64,000 bases of DNA from an uncultured Gammaproteobacteria bacterium (GCA_937992195.1 CALKKV010000006.1:1-64000), one strand, 5' to 3'; shown: positions 8,261 through 18,605, counted from the first letter of the stretch. Numbers and translations are program-made. Notes: generated by a model from the letters alone, not told the origin.

Positions 8261-10669
8261 TTAAAACAAAACCGCTTGTGCACTTGCCAGAGCATCGAAG
8301 TCGAGGTCAATAAAAGGAAGGATCGCGTCAGCGATCGGTTTTAGCTGTTTGGCGATATAGTGTTCGTAGTCAATTTCGCTTACTCTGTTTTCCAAGGGTT
8401 CGGGACCGCTTACTGTCATCACGTACTGAATCCAGCCCTTGTTCTGATAGCGCTTTGGGCGACCATTGTCTTCGAGAAATTGATCTGCGAGCCGCGCTGC
8501 TCGCACGTGGGGCGGTACATTTTTCACATAGGCATCTAGCTGTCTCCGCAACTGTTTACGATAGATCAGCTTGTCGTCATGCTTTCCCGAGAGCGTGTCT
8601 TCAACCGTGGTACGGACCAAATCCGAGGGATCTTGATCATGGAATACCAAGTCAAACATTGACGCTTGAAACTCTTTAGATAAGAGCGTCCAGTCGGCGC
8701 GCACATTTTCCAGGCCTTTAAAGATGATTTTTTCACTCTCTCCGTCATCCGCCACCAGCAAACCCGCATAGCGTTTTTTACTACCGGCTTCCGACCCTCG
8801 AATTGTTGGCATCAAAAATCGACTAAAGCAGGTTTCAAATTCAATTTCCAATTCACTCTCTAGCTGATGTTCTGATCGAATTCTTTGCTCCCAGTTTTCA
8901 TTGACCCTGGACGCTATTTCCGCGCCAATTGCATTACACTGAGTAAGATCTAAATCATCTTCCAACGAAACAAACGTTGAATCCGTATCACCATAGATAA
9001 CCTGGTAACCAAGAGCCTCGATCATCTTGCGAGTACTCTGCATGATTTCATGACCTCTCAACGTAATTGAACTGGCAAGTCGCGGGTCATAGAAGCGGCA
9101 TCCGCCGGAACCCAAAACCCCATAAAAAGAATTCATTAGTATCTTGATCGCCTGGGACCGTGCTGCATCCTTGTTTAGCTTAGCTTGGTCTCGCTGCGCC
9201 CATAAGTCAGTAATTATCTGAGGCAAGAAATGATTTTCCCTGTGAAACTTTGCACCGCGAAAACCTTCGATCGCGTGATCGGGATTGTTCAAACCCTCAA
9301 TTAAACCCATCGGATCAATTTTGAATGTCTTGATAATGGACGGATACAAACTCTTAAAGTCGAGTACCAGCACATTCTTGTAGAGCCCGGGAGTCGAATC
9401 CATGACATAGCCGCCAGGACTGGCCAGGCCGCCGCCTTCAGGAAGATTGGGGGCGATATACCCAGCGCGATGCAGCCGCGGTAAATACAAATTGGTAAAG
9501 GCAGCAACCGATCCACCCGCCCTATCGAGCTCAAGCCCGGTGATCTGCGATCGAAGCAATAAAAAATCAATAATCTCAGTATTCGCAAATATATCCACAA
9601 CGAGCTGACAATCTTCAAGATTGTATGCAGCAAGCGCGCGTTTGTTATGCCGAAAGTTATGTTCGATCTCTGCCAGGCGATCATCGACATCCTGATCAAC
9701 TTTCTTGCCTCTGTCCAATAGCGTTCTGGAAACATTTTCGAGAGAGAAGCTCGGAAAACTCCAGGTGGCAGATTTCAACGCTTCGATACCGTCAATTGCC
9801 AGTCGACCATTAATGGTCACAAACCCCTTCTCATGCTCCCCACGCATATCCCGCCAGCGCGCACCACGACCGTCCCTGCCAATAGCGAATTCTATTCCAT
9901 GCAATTGACAACGCTGTAACAACACACGCATGTCGAAGTTCACCAGATTCCAGCCAATAATAAAATCGGGGTCTATTGCTTTTATCTCGGCAATCAGCAG
10001 GTGCAATAAGGCAGACTCATCCTCAACCCAGAGAATTGACAGATCATCACACTGCTCTTCCTCTCCGATCATTAATACCCGGGCAACCTGCATACGAGGA
10101 TCATCACAAACTAGTCCTACCGAGAATAAAGTGCCATCCATTGCGCATTCTATATCCAGCGACAAACTGCGCGGTGTCGGCCGAAACTCAGCGCTGCGAA
10201 TCTTACAGTTGCTGACTTCGGTAAAGTTCTTTTTTTGGTTGAAGCTGCCGGTAAATTCAATCCCGCCAAACGCAAAGCGCTCCATCAGAAAGCGTTCGTG
10301 TACACGGATATCGCCTTCAAACACCTCAACACCTTTGTGCCGTATCTGGTCCAGCGCGGTGTAGTGATCGCTAATCGAATTCGAATAGAGTCCGGCAACC
10401 GGCCGTTGATCAAACGACTTTAGGTTCAAGGGCTTTAAGGAAACCGAAGAACCGAGAGGCTGAACCGCCTGTGCTGCGCGTGAAATCTGCTCCTGTGGAA
10501 TAAAACATACCGTTTGCTGATCATTAACAAATAGTCGATGGGGTCCTTCCTCGGTCATAACCCAAAGCTCGACATACACGCGGCCACCTCGGTCGCGAGA
10601 CGCTGCGTTCAGGATAAAACCCTTCAGCACTTTATTTTGAGGCGCCACATTGTCAGCGGCTAATTCCAT
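8261..10669 (-). CDS. polB: DNA polymerase II (family B)
   Basis: This is a repair/translesion polymerase with 3'-5' proofreading. Exonuclease motifs are intact: Exo I LDIEC (Asp172, Glu174), Exo II IIGWNLVNFDM (236-246) and Exo III YNLEDCQL (348-355). Polymerase motif A is DFKSLYPSII (436-445), motif B KILMNSFYGVLG (508-519) and motif C YGDTDS (558-563). The length, 802 residues, is close to the E. coli enzyme (783). No LexA-like CTGT-N8-ACAG box was found upstream, although polB is an SOS gene in E. coli. It is divergent from the malonyl-CoA decarboxylase gene with 147 bases between. Confidence 0.95.
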   Translation of the reverse strand: MELAADNVAPQNKVLKGFILNAASRDRGGRVYVELWVMTEEGPHRLFVNDQQTVCFIPQEQISRAAQAVQPLGSSVSLKPLNLKSFDQRPVAGLYSNSISDHYTALDQIRHKGVEVFEGDIRVHERFLMERFAFGGIEFTGSFNQKKNFTEVSNCKIRSAEFRPTPRSLSLDIECAMDGTLFSVGLVCDDPRMQVARVLMIGEEEQCDDLSILWVEDESALLHLLIAEIKAIDPDFIIGWNLVNFDMRVLLQRCQLHGIEFAIGRDGRGARWRDMRGEHEKGFVTINGRLAIDGIEALKSATWSFPSFSLENVSRTLLDRGKKVDQDVDDRLAEIEHNFRHNKRALAAYNLEDCQLVVDIFANTEIIDFLLLRSQITGLELDRAGGSVAAFTNLYLPRLHRAGYIAPNLPEGGGLASPGGYVMDSTPGLYKNVLVLDFKSLYPSIIKTFKIDPMGLIEGLNNPDHAIEGFRGAKFHRENHFLPQIITDLWAQRDQAKLNKDAARSQAIKILMNSFYGVLGSGGCRFYDPRLASSITLRGHEIMQSTRKMIEALGYQVIYGDTDSTFVSLEDDLDLTQCNAIGAEIASRVNENWEQRIRSEHQLESELEIEFETCFSRFLMPTIRGSEAGSKKRYAGLLVADDGESEKIIFKGLENVRADWTLLSKEFQASMFDLVFHDQDPSDLVRTTVEDTLSGKHDDKLIYRKQLRRQLDAYVKNVPPHVRAARLADQFLEDNGRPKRYQNKGWIQYVMTVSGPEPLENRVSEIDYEHYIAKQLKPIADAILPFIDLDFDALASAQAVLF

Positions 10670-10816
10670 ACGTATCCAAATTCAAAGTTTTCAGGGTGCA
10701 TTACTGTTGCAGTTTCTCTGATAAAATTTAGTATAAAGTTGCAGAAATAGTCATTCTTTTCGCGTGTAGTATTTCTACCACATTCTCCCAATCATCATCG
10801 CAAAACCTTTCCGCTA

Positions 10817-12112
10817 ATGAGTATTTTCCAGGAACTCGTTCCTTCCTTTAGTTTAGAAAATTGGGCACCCGCCTCTCTCCGTAAATATCTTTTTGGCGAC
10901 GACTCAGAGAACATCGAGAATCTATGCGCCATGATGATGAACTCCGATGGAGAATACTCAAGCTTACTCATATCAGAAAGAATACTAAAAGCCTATCAGA
11001 AACTCGATGTTTCTCATCGCCTCGACTTTTTCAGATTATTGAACGAACAATACGACCTTGACATAGATGCTCTGAGCAGCGCTGTAGAAAATTATGCAGA
11101 CAATGCCAACGCTAAATCTTTCCGCCATCTTACACAAATCGCCGAGCCAAAAAGGCAGGAACTATTCAGAAGGCTAAATCTAGCGCCGGGCGGCACCAAA
11201 CAACTGGTAAAAATGCGTGAACATCTTCGGCTACTCACCCGCGACCACCCCAAGCTAGCGAAGATGGATGTTGACTTCAGACATCTGTTCAACTCCTGGT
11301 TTAATCGTGGATTTCTTAATATGCGTCTCATTGATTGGACCACCCCAGCGCATATTCTTGAGAAGATCATTGCCTATGAAGCAGTGCATGAAATAGGAAG
11401 ATGGTCCGAGCTTAGAAGAAGACTCGAACCAACAGACCGTCATTGCTTTGCATTCTTTCATCCCTCAATGGAAGATGAGCCTCTGGTCTTTGTTGAAGTA
11501 GCGCTGACGGAAAGCATTCCCTCAAAGATCGAATCTTTATTAGACGGTGATGAGTTACCGGTTCCCACGGAACAGGCAAATTGCGCCATCTTCTATTCAA
11601 TTTCCAACTGCCACGCAGGATTAGCCGGCGTATCATTTGGTAATTTTTTGATCAAACAAGTTGCCACAAACCTTAAACAACGATTTCCTCAATTACGAAA
11701 GTTTGCAACCATTTCTCCAGTACCTGGATTTCGTAAATGGATTGAGAGCAATGAGCAAAACGATGAATTCATTGACTGGTTTAGTCAGTTCGCAGAAGAC
11801 AGTGAAAATGATTCTGCCACCGGAGCTGTGCCGAAATCAGTACAGCAGCTCGCCGCCCGTTATCTTGTGGAAGAAAAGAATCACCGATCGGAGCCACTCG
11901 ACCCGGTGGCAAGGTTTCATTTAAAAAATGGCGCAAGTCTGGATCGCCTTAACTGGCATGCAGATCTTTCTGAAAAAGGCCTTAAGCAATCCTATGGGCT
12001 CATGGTTAACTATATATACGATCTCGCTACGGTTGAAGAAAATCATGAGAACTACATGCAAAACCAAAAAGTTGTGTGCAACAACGTTATTCGTAAGAGT
12101 ATTGGAAAGTGA
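10817..12112 (+). CDS. Malonyl-CoA decarboxylase
   Basis: This enzyme converts malonyl-CoA to acetyl-CoA and CO2. The 431-residue protein has the helical N-terminal half and the GNAT-like C-terminal half of the family. Recognisable blocks are HLFNSWFNRGFL, RRRLEPTDRHCFAFFHPSMEDEPL, a serine-rich FYSISNCHAGLAGVSFGNFLIK and the late LDRLNWHADLSEKG, which should hold the catalytic histidine. It is followed 64 bases later by malonyl-CoA synthetase on the same strand, so the pair would turn free malonate into acetyl-CoA. This gene pair is called matA/matB in rhizobia. No malonate transporter is adjacent. Confidence 0.93.
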   Translation: MSIFQELVPSFSLENWAPASLRKYLFGDDSENIENLCAMMMNSDGEYSSLLISERILKAYQKLDVSHRLDFFRLLNEQYDLDIDALSSAVENYADNANAKSFRHLTQIAEPKRQELFRRLNLAPGGTKQLVKMREHLRLLTRDHPKLAKMDVDFRHLFNSWFNRGFLNMRLIDWTTPAHILEKIIAYEAVHEIGRWSELRRRLEPTDRHCFAFFHPSMEDEPLVFVEVALTESIPSKIESLLDGDELPVPTEQANCAIFYSISNCHAGLAGVSFGNFLIKQVATNLKQRFPQLRKFATISPVPGFRKWIESNEQNDEFIDWFSQFAEDSENDSATGAVPKSVQQLAARYLVEEKNHRSEPLDPVARFHLKNGASLDRLNWHADLSEKGLKQSYGLMVNYIYDLATVEENHENYMQNQKVVCNNVIRKSIGK

Positions 12113-12176
12113 TCAAAGAGGAGTCTCAAACTTCAGCTTATAGCGCAACACAGAATTAACTTCCCTTAATCAACAC

Positions 12177-13715
12177 ATGTCTAACTACCTCACCGAGAAG
12201 CTTCTTTCACCTCATGAGAAAAGCAACAAAATTTTTCTTGAGCTGCCAAACAACATTGATATTCAGTATCATGAATTCAATAGACAAGTAAACCGTATTG
12301 CCAACTACCTACAGCAGATCGGGCTTAAGCCGGATGACCGAATTGCCGTGCAAACAGGCAAGTCTTGGCAAACCATCGCCCTGTATTTGGCTACGGTAAA
12401 AGCCGGCGGAGCTTTTCTTCCCCTTAACACCGCCTACACTCCCCACGAAGTCAGCTACTTTCTCGATAACGCCAGACCACGGTTGTTTGTTTGCGACGAG
12501 GGTCACGCAGAAGGACTTCAAGTAGTTGCCAAAAACGCAGGAAGCGATCTTGTGACACTCAACAACGATGGCAGTGGCGAAATCGCTAACGCCGCTTCAG
12601 CACAAAGTGATACGTTTGAAGCGATAGATCGATCCGCTGACAGCCTTGCTGCAATCCTTTATACCTCAGGCACCACGGGGCGTTCCAAAGGCGCAATGCT
12701 TACCCACGAAAATCTTTGGTCGAACGCTCAAGTACTCGCAGATGTCTGGCAATTCACATCGAAAGATACGCTCTTACATGCACTACCCATATTTCACACC
12801 CACGGGCTATTTGTCGCCACCAACGTGTGCCTGGTAGCGGGCGCGTCGATGATCTTTCAGAGCAGCTTCTCAGTGGAAAATGTAATTCGCGACATCAAGA
12901 AAGCCACCACCATGATGGGCGTACCGACTTTTTATACAAGGTTATTGGACTCCTCTGATTTCGATCGAGATTTGGTAAAGCACATGCGGCTGTTTGTATC
13001 CGGCAGCGCTCCACTATTATCCGAGACCCATATCCAGTTTGAAGAAAGAACAGGACATAAAATTCTTGAGCGCTATGGTATGACCGAAACCAATATGAAC
13101 ACCTCCAACCCTTATAATGGAGATCGTCGTGCCGGAACCGTAGGACACGCTCTGCCCGGAACTACAATCCGCGTTGTTTCAGCTGACAATGGAGAAGAAC
13201 TGAATAGTGACGAAGTCGGTTCGATTGAAGTAAAAGGCGCGAACGTATTTAAGGGATATTGGGAGATGCCTGAGAAAACAGCTGAAGAATTCACTGAAGA
13301 TGGATTCTTTATTACCGGTGACCTGGGCCTACTAAGCAAAGACGGTTATCTAACGATTGTAGGTCGCGGAAAAGATTTGATTATCTCTGGTGGATACAAT
13401 ATCTACCCCAAAGAAATTGAAATGGTATTAGATGAACTGGATGGCGTTAAGGAATCTGCAGTCATCGGCGTTCCCCACCCTGATTTTGGAGAAGGCGTCG
13501 TTGCGATATTAGTCGGTGATCAAGCACCTTCTGAAAACCAAGTGCAACAAATGATCAGCAACAGAATCGCGCGATTCAAACAACCCAAGAAAATATTCGT
13601 TGTAAAAGAGCTCCCGAGAAACACGATGGGAAAAGTCCAGAAGAATCTATTAAGAGAACAATTCGAACACTGCTTCTCTCCTGGCAGAGTGCAAGCGACC
13701 TCTACCATCACTTAA
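12177..13715 (+). CDS. matB: Malonyl-CoA synthetase (malonate--CoA ligase)
   Basis: An acyl-adenylating enzyme of 512 residues. The P-loop-like AMP-binding motif YTSGTTGRSKGA is at 162-173. The segment ERYGMTETNMNTSNPY, followed by GDRRAGTVG, is characteristic of MatB rather than of other acyl-CoA synthetases. Later come GDLG, GRGKDLIISGGYNIYPKEIE and the C-terminal catalytic lysine in RNTMGKVQKN. With the upstream decarboxylase it forms a malonate catabolic pair. The 376 bases downstream are non-coding and contain an inverted repeat. Confidence 0.93.
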   Translation: MSNYLTEKLLSPHEKSNKIFLELPNNIDIQYHEFNRQVNRIANYLQQIGLKPDDRIAVQTGKSWQTIALYLATVKAGGAFLPLNTAYTPHEVSYFLDNARPRLFVCDEGHAEGLQVVAKNAGSDLVTLNNDGSGEIANAASAQSDTFEAIDRSADSLAAILYTSGTTGRSKGAMLTHENLWSNAQVLADVWQFTSKDTLLHALPIFHTHGLFVATNVCLVAGASMIFQSSFSVENVIRDIKKATTMMGVPTFYTRLLDSSDFDRDLVKHMRLFVSGSAPLLSETHIQFEERTGHKILERYGMTETNMNTSNPYNGDRRAGTVGHALPGTTIRVVSADNGEELNSDEVGSIEVKGANVFKGYWEMPEKTAEEFTEDGFFITGDLGLLSKDGYLTIVGRGKDLIISGGYNIYPKEIEMVLDELDGVKESAVIGVPHPDFGEGVVAILVGDQAPSENQVQQMISNRIARFKQPKKIFVVKELPRNTMGKVQKNLLREQFEHCFSPGRVQATSTIT

Positions 13716-13801
13716 TGTTATCCCTTAAATTTAAAGAGTCTGTAGCCTATAAAACTAAAGCAATCCTGCGAACCCGCTAGCACGCAATTTAACCAGCTAA
13801 A

Positions 13802-13863
13802 AAGAGTGATTTCGTGACAGGCGCAATTCATGATTTTTTGGACTTAGATTCAAAATCACTCTT
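13802..13863. repeat. Inverted repeat in the gap between matB and the aldehyde dehydrogenase gene
   Basis: Perfect 11-bp arms AAGAGTGATTT and AAATCACTCTT are 40 bases apart (13802-13812 and 13853-13863). They lie in the 376-base non-coding gap between two convergent genes. A second small dyad CCTGTT/AACAGG follows at 13895-13917. The long loop and lack of a T-run right after the arms make a simple terminator unlikely; no other feature was seen in this gap. Confidence 0.55.
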
Positions 13864-14091
13864 CAATGAACAACAGCCGACCATTTTTTTCTCGCCTGTT
13901 TGTTAGAAATCAACAGGTTCACTTTTCCCTTATCCAATCCGGGCGATCTACAAAGCGAGGGCAGTTGTGGGCCTACTGGTTGCGATCAGATCTGATATAA
14001 AAAGGTTTGAGCTTGCAATAGTCATTAACCATCCATTTGATTAAGCACGCATCGAACCCGAGACGACTTTATGAAGAGCATCGAGCGTTGA

Positions 14092-15501
14092 TTATCTGCC
14101 GGCTAACTGCCAGTACTGGCCAAATACATCATCAAGTGATGGTTCTTGGGGCGGGACGGGTCGGACAACGCTTGTGACGTTCATAAAATGCTTAAAATGT
14201 AGGTTTTCGTCGATTGAATTTCCGCCCCAACTGCCGCATCCCATCGTGAGGGAGAACGGCAATCCATTGTCAAAAGCACCTCCTGTAGCTACAGCGTGCG
14301 CCTGATTAACAATGACCCTGCAAACCGGCAGATCCCGTCCGAGCGCTATGGCACGCTCATCGTTTACAGTATGGATGCCGACTGAATGCCCTGCTCCCTG
14401 GTACGCAAGAATACGACTGGCAATCTCCTTGGCATCTTCGAAGTCAGCTGCCTGGTAAAGGGCAACAACCAAAGAGAGTTTTTCGCCAGACTCAGGGTGA
14501 TCCGACCCGATTCCATTGGCAGGTAACACTAGAAATCTTGCGGATTCAACCTCATTAACTTCAACTCCGGTGACATCAATCACTTGATCAATATCTCTTG
14601 CGATTATTTGCCGGTTAAGTTTTCCATCCTGGAATAATGATTCAGTGAGTTTTTCCGTGTTGTTATCCAGGAGAACTCTCCCTCCGACCTTATGCAATGC
14701 GCTCACAAACGGCTCGTAAACACTACTCACCACGATCAACACATTTTCTGATGAGCAGGAAGTGGCATTGTCAAAAGTTTTTGACGTCGCAATCTTTTGC
14801 GCCGCTGATGCAAGATCGGCCGTCTCATCTACAATGACCGTAGCATTACCAGCTCCAACCCCTATTGCAGGCGTTCCCGAAGAATACGCTCTCCGAACGT
14901 TATCCTGACTTCCCGTTACGATCAACCGATCGGCCAATTCCATGAGACGCTGAGTTTTGGCCTTTGAAGCAGGTGCGGGTAACATTTGAACAAGGTTTTT
15001 GTCGATGCCAATTTTGTCAAACTCAATATGTATATAGTTCACCAGTTTTTCACAGACCGCGATTCCACTGGGAGAAGGAGCTAAAACGATAGCGTTACCG
15101 CACTTTAACGCGTTTACGATATTGTTGGTTGGCGTCGCAACAGGATTGGTCGAGGGAACCACAGAAGCAACAACCCCTAGCCCTCGGGCAATCTTCGTAA
15201 TACCATTTACCGCGTCTTCTTCGATTACCCCAAAAGTAACAGCTGTTTGAAGATCGCGTAATAACCCAAGTGTCTTTCGATGATTCTTTTTAATTTTGTC
15301 TTCAACATTACCGAGCCCAGTGGAGGCAACTGCTAGCTCAGATAAAACAATATTTCTGTCTGACTCCATCAACGCCCATGCGGCAGCAGTTGAGGCCGTA
15401 TCGTATTTTCTTTGGGAACCTGTGCGCTCATACGTTTTTTGTGCGACACGTGCGCGTTGCACCATTTCTTCGACGATAGTCACATTTACATTATCAGCCA
15501 T
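14092..15501 (-). CDS. Acylating aldehyde dehydrogenase, sulfoacetaldehyde dehydrogenase (SauS) type
   Basis: A CoA-acylating NAD(P)-dependent aldehyde dehydrogenase of 469 residues: an aldehyde plus CoA gives an acyl-CoA, or the reverse. The catalytic cysteine is Cys249 in NATSCSSENV, with a cofactor-binding region at 105-145 (GVVASVVPSTNPVATP...NAIVLAPSPS). The C-terminal block GLPFSLTMGCGSWGGNS is typical of the acylating subfamily that includes SauS and the ethanolamine/propanediol dehydrogenases. The SauS assignment comes from overall resemblance. No sulfoacetaldehyde acetyltransferase (xsc) or sulfoacetate-CoA ligase is nearby, so the true aldehyde is uncertain. It ends the TRAP-TAXI operon. 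Confidence 0.75.
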   Translation of the reverse strand: MADNVNVTIVEEMVQRARVAQKTYERTGSQRKYDTASTAAAWALMESDRNIVLSELAVASTGLGNVEDKIKKNHRKTLGLLRDLQTAVTFGVIEEDAVNGITKIARGLGVVASVVPSTNPVATPTNNIVNALKCGNAIVLAPSPSGIAVCEKLVNYIHIEFDKIGIDKNLVQMLPAPASKAKTQRLMELADRLIVTGSQDNVRRAYSSGTPAIGVGAGNATVIVDETADLASAAQKIATSKTFDNATSCSSENVLIVVSSVYEPFVSALHKVGGRVLLDNNTEKLTESLFQDGKLNRQIIARDIDQVIDVTGVEVNEVESARFLVLPANGIGSDHPESGEKLSLVVALYQAADFEDAKEIASRILAYQGAGHSVGIHTVNDERAIALGRDLPVCRVIVNQAHAVATGGAFDNGLPFSLTMGCGSWGGNSIDENLHFKHFMNVTSVVRPVPPQEPSLDDVFGQYWQLAGR

Positions 15502-15545
15502 CAGATTAGAGAAAGTTAAGTTTCGATACAGCGATCAATAAGATT

Positions 15546-17489
15546 TCAGGAGGATGGCAACATAGCTTGGCCAGTCCGACGGGCATAAATACCCCAAAGT
15601 AACCATAGTCCAAAACACAAGGGTGTTATGAAGTGGTACCACACTGCATCTGCGAAAAGCGTTAGAGTGAAAATAATGGGCCCGCATATAGCAACTAAAA
15701 TACGCTCACTGGAGCCTAAAATGCGGCCCGGTATTGCACCGTAGGTAGCTGCGGACAACATACAAGTTGCAAGAAAAAAAGCGCCGATCATTACCAGGGT
15801 TTCGAGACGCAAATTTGGAAATCCGAGGATATTAGGAAAGGCAACAAACAGAAACGGAACTAGGAAACACACACCACCCAATTTCAAGCACTCATACGCA
15901 GTACCTATAAATGTGCCCCCAGAAATTCGTAACGCAGTTAAAATCCCAACAGCAACCGGTGGACTAAGCGTTGAGAAAATTGCGAAGTAGAACCCATAAA
16001 AATTTGCCACTAGCGGCTCTAATCCTAGATCAATCAGCGAAGGCACCACAACAATTGCAATCAGTGCGTAAGCAGCTGGAGTGGGAAGTCCCATGCCAAT
16101 AAATAAAGAAACAAGCATCCCTAACACCAATCCTATTGCCAAGCTTCCAGAAGAAACCTCGATCATTAATCGGCCCAAAGAAAGACCGGCCCCAGTGGTA
16201 ACCAGCATCTGAACGATAATCCCAATGGCCGACAAAATCACAGTGAGTTTCGCTCCAGCCAGTGCGCCTTCTCGCATCCCACTAAAGAGTGATGCGAACG
16301 CTGGCCGATATGCCTGAGGCCGTAAAATACTTAACCCCACCGCGAGCAAGATACCCCAAAACGCGCCCATCGGTGCGGAATACCGCATAGACAACAGCAC
16401 AATCAGGACAATAAACGAAATCAAGAATGAGGGTGCAATCCAAGCTACGAGCTTCCAATCCACCTTCTGTTTTTCATAGGGGATCTCTCGTGATGCGGCG
16501 ATGAGACAAACTATTCCAGACACCACTGCAAACAAGTACAGCACTGCCGGGATAATTGCGGCAATAGCAATTTCAATATAGGAGACACCAAGAATAACCG
16601 ACATCAGAAAAGCGCCTAGACCCATAATAGGCGGTAGCAGCTGACTGCCTGTTGATGCCAACACCTCAATTGCACCAGCCTCATTACGGGTAAATCCGGT
16701 TCGAACCATCGTCGGTATGGTCATACTACCGGACAACGCAATGTTACTGACTGACTGACCGGTCACCATACCAATCAACAGACTTGCGGTAGTCGCGGAA
16801 TATGCGACACCGCCACGAAATAAATTACCGATGGCCTTACCAATCTCACCGAACATGTCGATAATACGTGTCCCATGCAAAATACCGCCATAAACCAGAA
16901 GTAGAAAAATGACATCGGCAGATAAAGGCGCGTAGGTCAACACTCCACGCGGTCCGCCCATACCTGACAAATAGCTGATAATCAGGTTTGCGTCATACTT
17001 GCGATTGGTTGAGAAGGGTTCAGGCAGAAAATGTCCTAATGCAAAATAGATTCCTGCAATGAGACAAATAGCAGCAAGAGGGAGTCCCCATACGGCCCAG
17101 GCTACGAGCAGAATCGAAACAACCAAAACACAGCCAAATACAAAATCTAAATTGGTAATAAATGGCTGAGAAAATTCAAGTTCCTTGGCTTGAATAACAA
17201 AATAGATACCGGCCAACACAAAAGCAATAAATAAAATACGATATCCGTTGCGTCGATTAAAAAAATGTTTAGGTTTCTGTGTGGTTGCATCATTCAATAA
17301 TAGATCGCTGACCACCAACAGAAAGATCAATGTGATATGGATGGTATAGTGTTCCATCGCGCCGGTTATTGAATACCAGACGGTTGCTACGCTGTAGCTA
17401 ACTAAGAGAATCGTAACTAGATTCGAGAGTAAAGCCATCGCCCTAACGGACATGCTGGTCGGAGTTTTCGCGACCTCTACTTGATTCAT
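15546..17489 (-). CDS. TRAP-TAXI transporter, fused permease
   Basis: This 647-residue membrane protein is the fused small (4TM) plus large (12TM) permease found in TAXI-type tripartite transporters. Many hydrophobic segments run the whole length; GSTGSQLLPPIMGLGAF, near residues 280-300, and GMGLPTPAAYAL, near 465, are conserved DctM-type helix-breaking loops. It imports an organic anion, driven by an ion gradient, with the binding protein encoded just upstream. It is followed 44 bases later by the acylating aldehyde dehydrogenase, which suggests that the imported compound or a product of it is oxidised to an acyl-CoA. Confidence 0.92.
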   Translation of the reverse strand: MNQVEVAKTPTSMSVRAMALLSNLVTILLVSYSVATVWYSITGAMEHYTIHITLIFLLVVSDLLLNDATTQKPKHFFNRRNGYRILFIAFVLAGIYFVIQAKELEFSQPFITNLDFVFGCVLVVSILLVAWAVWGLPLAAICLIAGIYFALGHFLPEPFSTNRKYDANLIISYLSGMGGPRGVLTYAPLSADVIFLLLVYGGILHGTRIIDMFGEIGKAIGNLFRGGVAYSATTASLLIGMVTGQSVSNIALSGSMTIPTMVRTGFTRNEAGAIEVLASTGSQLLPPIMGLGAFLMSVILGVSYIEIAIAAIIPAVLYLFAVVSGIVCLIAASREIPYEKQKVDWKLVAWIAPSFLISFIVLIVLLSMRYSAPMGAFWGILLAVGLSILRPQAYRPAFASLFSGMREGALAGAKLTVILSAIGIIVQMLVTTGAGLSLGRLMIEVSSGSLAIGLVLGMLVSLFIGMGLPTPAAYALIAIVVVPSLIDLGLEPLVANFYGFYFAIFSTLSPPVAVGILTALRISGGTFIGTAYECLKLGGVCFLVPFLFVAFPNILGFPNLRLETLVMIGAFFLATCMLSAATYGAIPGRILGSSERILVAICGPIIFTLTLFADAVWYHFITPLCFGLWLLWGIYARRTGQAMLPSS

Positions 17490-17521
17490 ATATTTAACAC
17501 CAACCTGAATACCATGGAGTC

Positions 17522-17543
17522 AAAAAGGGAGTCCTTTCCCTCT
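17522..17543 (-). terminator. Stem-loop between TRAP binding-protein and permease genes
   Basis: Read on the minus strand, AGAGGGA pairs with TCCCTTT (one G-T pair) around a 6-nt loop and runs into a T-tract. It lies between the stop of the TAXI binding protein and the start of the permease. Such an intercistronic structure would let the binding protein be made in excess over the membrane protein, by partial termination or by blocking mRNA decay. Confidence 0.55.
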
Positions 17544-17564
17544 TTCCATAGTCCCGGAGAAAGG

Positions 17565-18605
17565 CTATTCGACCAAACCTAGCTCTTTGTAGGCTCTCAT
17601 CGCACCAGGATGAATTCTCTCAGGTTGATTCCGCGCCATATTAGCGATCGTTTCTGGATCCCAAATCCCACCAACCGCATTATATTTTGCCACCGTTGGT
17701 CCCATCTTTACCCACAGCTTAGTAAATTCATAGGCCATATCTTCCGGAAAGCTTTTATGTGCAGACAGCAACAGATTATTACCGACAGTGGTGACATCGT
17801 TAGGCTGATTGCTCATCGTATTCGCCGCAATCTTTCTAACCATAAAAGGTGCCCCGGTATCATCAATATATTTTTGTATTGCCTGTTCTGGAATACTAAC
17901 GTAGTGCCATTCGCGACCAGAAGACTCTAATGTTTTGAAAGGACCAGCTTCTAGATTATTTTTAAATCCTAACGCAGAGTGTAAAACAACGGTCCCGACA
18001 TCCGCTCTACCGTCGAGCAAGGCTTCTACATTGGCATTGGGACCCAGAGGGCTGTAGCTCTTGGCTTTATCCGTGACCCCCATACCGTCAAGAATTAATC
18101 GTTGGTGCATCCCCCACTCATTTTGACTGAGCAACCCAGTGGCAATCCGCTTGCCAACGAAATCTTCTGGCGACTGCAGCGCTTTATCGGTTGCAACAAA
18201 CAGATTGCTGGTTTGACTCATAGTCCCGATCACTCTGAAATCCTTTACAGCGTCCAACGGTTTCTTGAAAAAGGGAGGCTTACCATTAATCGCCGCCCAC
18301 TCAACGACTTCACCAGAACCAAACATCGTGGTTTGCCATATGTCTGGATTGGTTGCTGCAAAACGCACGTTATAGACAAACCCAGGCGCTTCGACTGCTT
18401 TCGGTCTTAGCCAATCATGATGATCTTTTGCATAGGTCTGGATCGTAGCCCATGCAAGGTAAGGGCCGGTTCCCGCAGGCGAAATCATTACATCAACCCC
18501 TTTGTCTTCCGCAGAAGCAACGGAGGTACCCAGCGATAGGGTTGCTATAAGTAAAAGGGATGCAGAGCGCGAGACTGCTGCTTTCATAGAAGTGGTAAAT
18601 ATCAT
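17565..18605 (-). CDS. TRAP-TAXI transporter substrate-binding protein
   Basis: The periplasmic binding component of the TRAP-TAXI system. The start at 18605 is chosen over the longer frame because a GAGG lies 9 nt upstream and the product then begins with a normal signal peptide (MIFTTSMKAAVSRSAS, hydrophobic core, cleavage after SVASA). Mature features are those of TAXI proteins: an early G-TGPYLAW motif, FVGKRIATG near residue 165 and a C-terminal helical region with HPGAMRAYKELG. The ligand is unknown. A stem-loop separates it from the permease gene, and a LysR gene is divergent. Confidence 0.9.
   Translation of the reverse strand: MIFTTSMKAAVSRSASLLLIATLSLGTSVASAEDKGVDVMISPAGTGPYLAWATIQTYAKDHHDWLRPKAVEAPGFVYNVRFAATNPDIWQTTMFGSGEVVEWAAINGKPPFFKKPLDAVKDFRVIGTMSQTSNLFVATDKALQSPEDFVGKRIATGLLSQNEWGMHQRLILDGMGVTDKAKSYSPLGPNANVEALLDGRADVGTVVLHSALGFKNNLEAGPFKTLESSGREWHYVSIPEQAIQKYIDDTGAPFMVRKIAANTMSNQPNDVTTVGNNLLLSAHKSFPEDMAYEFTKLWVKMGPTVAKYNAVGGIWDPETIANMARNQPERIHPGAMRAYKELGLVE

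Noticed and set aside
10670..10816. Possible LexA site in front of polB
   Set aside because: CTGT is present but no ACAG at the right spacing.
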